Shown in pieces: positions 60,945 through 64,000 of a DNA stretch of 64,000 nt; the stretch's first letter is position 1; every line of letters starts with the position of its first letter. This DNA is from Gemmata massiliana (GTDB lineage: Bacteria > Planctomycetota > Planctomycetia > Gemmatales > Gemmataceae), in the NCBI RefSeq assembly GCF_901538265.1, contig NZ_LR593886.1, positions 1,860,001 through 1,924,000 on the forward strand. The letters run 5' to 3'. A model generated the notes under the pieces. That model did no database searches, was not told the DNA's origin, and worked only from the letters and a program-made list of their open reading frames with translations. The position numbers were made by a program, and so were the translations under genes.

Positions 60945-62417
60945 ATGAACCCGACTCGAATCCACACCGTTGCAAGCCGGTTCACCGTTCCGCGGTCACG
61001 GACCGACGCGCCAACCGACGCCGAACTGCTCGGCCGGTTTCTAGACGCGCGCGACCAGAGTGCGTTCGCCGATCTCGTCACGCGGCACGCGCCGGCGGTC
61101 CGGGCGGTATGCCGGTCGGTGCTCCGCGACCCGAATGACGCCGACGACGCGGCTCAGGCCACGTTCCTGGTGCTCGTTCGCCGGGCAGGGGCGGTTCGCG
61201 ATCGCGCTGCGCTCGGCGGGTGGCTCAGCCGAGTTGCATGGCGCACGGCGAATCGGCTTCGTGCCGACAACCTGCGTCGCGACGACCGGACCGCCGGTGT
61301 TGATCCCGATTTCACACCCGCAGCACAGATTATCGGCGATTCACCCGACCTGGCGGCGGTGCTCGACGAGATCGGGAAGTTGCCGGAGCGGTATCGCGTC
61401 GCGGTGCTCACTTGCTACGCGACCGAGACGCCGACGGCCGAGGCCGCGCGACAACTCGGGTGGCCGAAGGGCACGCTCCTGACGCGACTAGCCTGGGCGC
61501 GAAAGCGGCTCCGGGACCGGTTGGCTCGACGGGGCGTTACCCTCGCGGGCGGATTGGTTGTGGTTCTCGCGGACCGGCTCGGGTCGGCCGGGGCCGCAAC
61601 GTTTACGGATCGAATCACGCGGGTCGCTGCGGCGCTGGTCGCCGACGCCCGAGTGGAAGACGGATTGGTATCGGAACGAGTTTTCCCTCTCACGAATGGA
61701 GTGGTGCGAGCGATGATCGGAACCAAACTCAAAGCGGCTATCGGAATCGGATTCCTTGTGGCCGTACTACTCGGGCTGGGGCTCGGCCGCTCGACGGTCG
61801 CAGTTGCCGAAGCGAACCCGGGTGACGGCAAGAAACCGGCCACTGCTGATAAGGTGGAAAAGGCCGACAAAGGAGCGCCGGCGAAGGCGGACGAAGAGCA
61901 ACAACCGAACGTTGTGGTGACCGGTCCGGGCAAGGAACTCGTGGTGCGCCGGCCGCTCGGCAGCTACACCCGCGAAGTTCAACCATACGGCCGCGCGACA
62001 CTTACGTTCACCGAAGACCGGCTGCACGTTCAGGCAACCGTGAGTATCGAGAAGTTCACCGTCACCGTCACCGCGGACGCCGACTACAGCGTCAACCGCG
62101 AGAGCCTTGTGTACGGGGTGATCACAGGGGCAGACGCTACCGGCGCGGGTGAGGCCGCGGGAGCGTTCGCACCGTTTGCTGCGGTCGCGACCGACCTGCC
62201 CTTCGCGTTCCGGGTTCGGGTCGAGGACGACGCGATTACGATCAAAGACATCAAGGCCGGGCCGTTCGGCTCGCCGCTGCTCATGGAGGCACTGACGAAT
62301 GAGAAAACGGGCAAGGAGATGCTCTTGGTAGCGTCTATGGTGGGCGGGAAATACAAGATCGACACGAGCCCGGATCGGAACGCCGCTCCGCCAGTTGCCC
62401 GTCCGCGGAAGAAATAA
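60945..62417 (+). CDS. ECF sigma factor with transmembrane helix and extracytoplasmic tail
   Basis: The ATG at 60945, with AGGGAG at 60934-60939, gives 490 residues. Sigma region 2 is at about 25-95 (SAFADLVTRHAPAVRAVCRSV, DADDAAQATFLVLVRRAG) and region 4 at about 140-195 (LPERYRVAVLTCYATETPT, AEAARQLGWPKGTLLTRLAWA). A hydrophobic helix (IGIGFLVAVLLGLGLG) near residue 270 leads to an acidic/Lys-rich linker and a beta-rich tail of about 170 residues with repeated Val-Thr-Ala strands that I do not recognise. Like the protein at 10067-11662 it joins a sigma domain to an external part, but the tail is different. No anti-sigma gene is adjacent. The target promoters are unknown. Confidence 0.88.
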   Translation: MNPTRIHTVASRFTVPRSRTDAPTDAELLGRFLDARDQSAFADLVTRHAPAVRAVCRSVLRDPNDADDAAQATFLVLVRRAGAVRDRAALGGWLSRVAWRTANRLRADNLRRDDRTAGVDPDFTPAAQIIGDSPDLAAVLDEIGKLPERYRVAVLTCYATETPTAEAARQLGWPKGTLLTRLAWARKRLRDRLARRGVTLAGGLVVVLADRLGSAGAATFTDRITRVAAALVADARVEDGLVSERVFPLTNGVVRAMIGTKLKAAIGIGFLVAVLLGLGLGRSTVAVAEANPGDGKKPATADKVEKADKGAPAKADEEQQPNVVVTGPGKELVVRRPLGSYTREVQPYGRATLTFTEDRLHVQATVSIEKFTVTVTADADYSVNRESLVYGVITGADATGAGEAAGAFAPFAAVATDLPFAFRVRVEDDAITIKDIKAGPFGSPLLMEALTNEKTGKEMLLVASMVGGKYKIDTSPDRNAAPPVARPRKK

Positions 62418-62601
62418 GGACATGCAGCCGAACCGAGTGCGAGCTACCCGACACGCGGGTAGCTCGCGTCACTCACGGCAGCAGTTCGCTCACGGGAATG
62501 GTGCCCCAGTCGCCGGACCGGTTCTCACTCAAGGCGAGGCGGAGCGGCCCGCGTGAGCCACCAGCCAAGGAGTTCGAGACGAATGGCAGGGATTGCAGAG
62601 A
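62418..62601. other. Gap with possible gene remnant
   Basis: On the minus strand an open stretch from about 62586 down to a TGA at 62473 encodes a plausible protein end (SRGPLRLALSENRSGDWG, then TIPVSELLP) but has no start codon. It is in frame with, and directly follows the stop of, the PIN pseudogene. It may be debris of another gene; evidence is weak. Confidence 0.3.
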
Positions 62602-63911
62602 CTAATCTTCATTCTTGACGACAATAAAGGGTACTTTACCCTTCGCTGGCTTAGGAATTTCGGCGGCGCTAATTGCATAGTCGCACTGGAAGGAATCGAT
62701 ATCGGCCCAACTTCCAAAGAGCGCGTGAAATGTACCAAGGGACCGCGGAGTGCCGTGCTTAAGCCGCGATAGTTTTGCGTGGAGCAAGACCCCACGATCC
62801 ATGAGCATGTGAATTTCGACTTTATCTTGTTAATGTATGTGTGATAGATCGTTAGATTTATTGGCAAGCGACAGGGATATTACACGATCACGCACGGAAA
62901 AATTAGTAAGTAACCGCGATTCCGGTCGTTTTGGTGGCTGAGGAGGATCGGGACGAGCAAACATCGCCGCTTGCTTGCTACCCACTTCAGCAACCCAGCG
63001 AATACGAGGCGGGAACATGAGATGGAGATCAATGTCTTCGGCTGGCGTATTACCTGAATTTGCTAACCAGAGTTCGAGACGGATTGTCCGGTCAATCAGG
63101 TCGCCCCAATTATTGAGTTGGTGAACGTACTGCCCATACCGGCGGTAGTATGCCGCGAGGTCTTGCTCGTAACACTCCCATTCTTCATTGGGAATTAGAT
63201 CGCCCAAGGGACGTGCGAGAATTGCCGCAATCCCCCCTTCCGCACCAGTTGGCTTGTACTGCGGAGTTCGCAGCTTGGCAACTTCAGCTTCGGAATCGAT
63301 AGGCTCCCACGTCTTGAGCAACTCATATTTGTTCTCCGGACGGAATTCCTCGTTTTCCGGCAGAACACGAAGGTCGAATGTGGGTAGACGATTCTTCAAG
63401 GCAGCGAGGTCATTCACGGCTTGGCGATATTTCTTCGTCAGTTCGTCCTGTGGATTTTCCAGACGCGTCTTTGTGTCGGGTTCAACAACCGCTACTCCGT
63501 GAGCCCCGCAACGAAGACCCATACCCATATCTTCCGTGTAAACTGCCACACGAAGTTGCGGGTACAGGTCAATAAATTTTTTCACAGAGTGAACGATGCG
63601 ATCGTCTTTACTGTCGTAACTCAGGGTTCCTGGGAAATCAGTTGCTCGAATGGCATAGTTGAATATCTCCAGAGTTACACCCTTTCGGACAGTGCCTCCA
63701 CTTGATCGAATCGCCCGAATCTCTTTAATCGTTCGACTTGCTCGATTGCCAAGTCGAGAATCGTCTTTCTTCTCATCCAATTCGTTGATTACTTGAAGGC
63801 AAATGATGAGCCGTACATGGGTGCCAACCCAACAGTTAACCAATCGACATCTTTGATTACAGGGTAGTGGAGAAGGGTATCGAGAAAGAGGACTAGTTCA
63901 TCTGATTCCAT
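62602..63911 (-). pseudogene. Decayed PIN-domain (DUF4935-like) gene
   Basis: Reading from ATG 63911, the first residues (DELVLFLDTLLHYPVIKDVDW) look like the start of a PIN nuclease domain, but this frame stops at 63789-63791. The continuation (VRLIICLQVINELDEKKDD) lies in another frame (open 63843 to 62830), so a frameshift occurred between about 63800 and 63845. That frame ends at a TAA (62830-62832), and the same frame then carries a PIN-protein-like C-terminus (LKHGTPRSLGTFHALFGSW) to TAG 62602. The whole locus reads as one protein of about 430 residues broken by one frameshift and one in-frame stop. PIN proteins are metal-dependent RNases, often toxins. Base composition is visibly less GC-rich than the neighbouring genes, suggesting transfer. 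Sequencing error cannot be excluded. Confidence 0.7.
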
Positions 63912-64000
63912 TGCTAGGCCCAGCGGAAGGGTATTTGTGATTGAATCCTACTGGAAAAAGGAGATCGACACGAGGTGAGGGGTTCGCGCAAGGCAAAAGC

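Noticed and set aside
63789..63911. Programmed ribosomal frameshift in the PIN gene
   Set aside because: No convincing slippery heptamer and downstream structure was seen at the frame junction, and the later in-frame TAA favours decay.

Overview
The window is GC-rich, densely coding bacterial DNA that looks like a planctomycete of the Gemmataceae type. The main reasons are a PSCyt1/DUF1549/DUF1553 protein followed by a Tat-secreted DUF1501 protein, a PknB-type kinase with a membrane-anchored extracytoplasmic tail, two ECF sigma factors fused to membrane/secreted C-terminal regions, a cell-surface protein with an LEDRTVP-type sorting motif, many multiheme cytochromes, and interspersed palindromic elements with an ACCCCGAAGGGGT core. 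This placement is inferred from gene families; no rRNA or marker gene was available to test it.

Layout. 1-6.2 kb: the end of an unknown protein, the DUF1549/DUF1501 pair and a small CX5R phosphatase. 6.2-11.7 kb: a DUF1015 protein, a small zinc-ribbon membrane protein, a Ser/Thr kinase and an ECF sigma-discoidin fusion. 11.7-25.2 kb: a redox supercluster of two divergent transcription units. The minus-strand unit encodes an iron-sulfur protein with cyclic-nucleotide-binding domains, a NuoE-NuoF fusion, a ten-heme cytochrome and a cytochrome-b-like membrane protein. The plus-strand unit encodes three paralogous five-heme cytochromes. 25.2-30.5 kb: an Ig-repeat surface protein, a Rieske oxygenase and an S49 peptidase-like lipoprotein that lacks the expected serine.

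30.8-45.5 kb: a Pfa-like (secondary lipid/polyketide) synthase locus. One 2528-residue enzyme has the order ER-like, ER-like, KS, AT, ACP, KR. A second enzyme has AT, DH and a PPTase-like tail. A discrete ACP follows, and an alpha/beta hydrolase and an ABC exporter-type permease/ATPase pair lie just downstream. Palindromic elements sit between the two synthase genes, and another set lies in frame inside the second gene.

45.6-50 kb: a LOV-histidine kinase-receiver photoreceptor, kdsB (CMP-Kdo synthesis) and pyrG (CTP synthase, which makes the CTP used by KdsB). 50-62.4 kb: an SGNH hydrolase, a type II NADH dehydrogenase, a large secreted protein, a redoxin/cytochrome/copper-monooxygenase-like/EF-hand fusion, a membrane protein, ribBA and a second ECF sigma factor. 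62.4-64 kb: a visibly less GC-rich stretch holding a decayed PIN-domain gene.

The two most unusual systems are the redox supercluster, which combines a soluble NADH-oxidising module with about 25 c-type hemes and a cyclic-nucleotide-binding subunit, and the Pfa-like synthase with a duplicated ER-like region and repeat-derived coding sequence.
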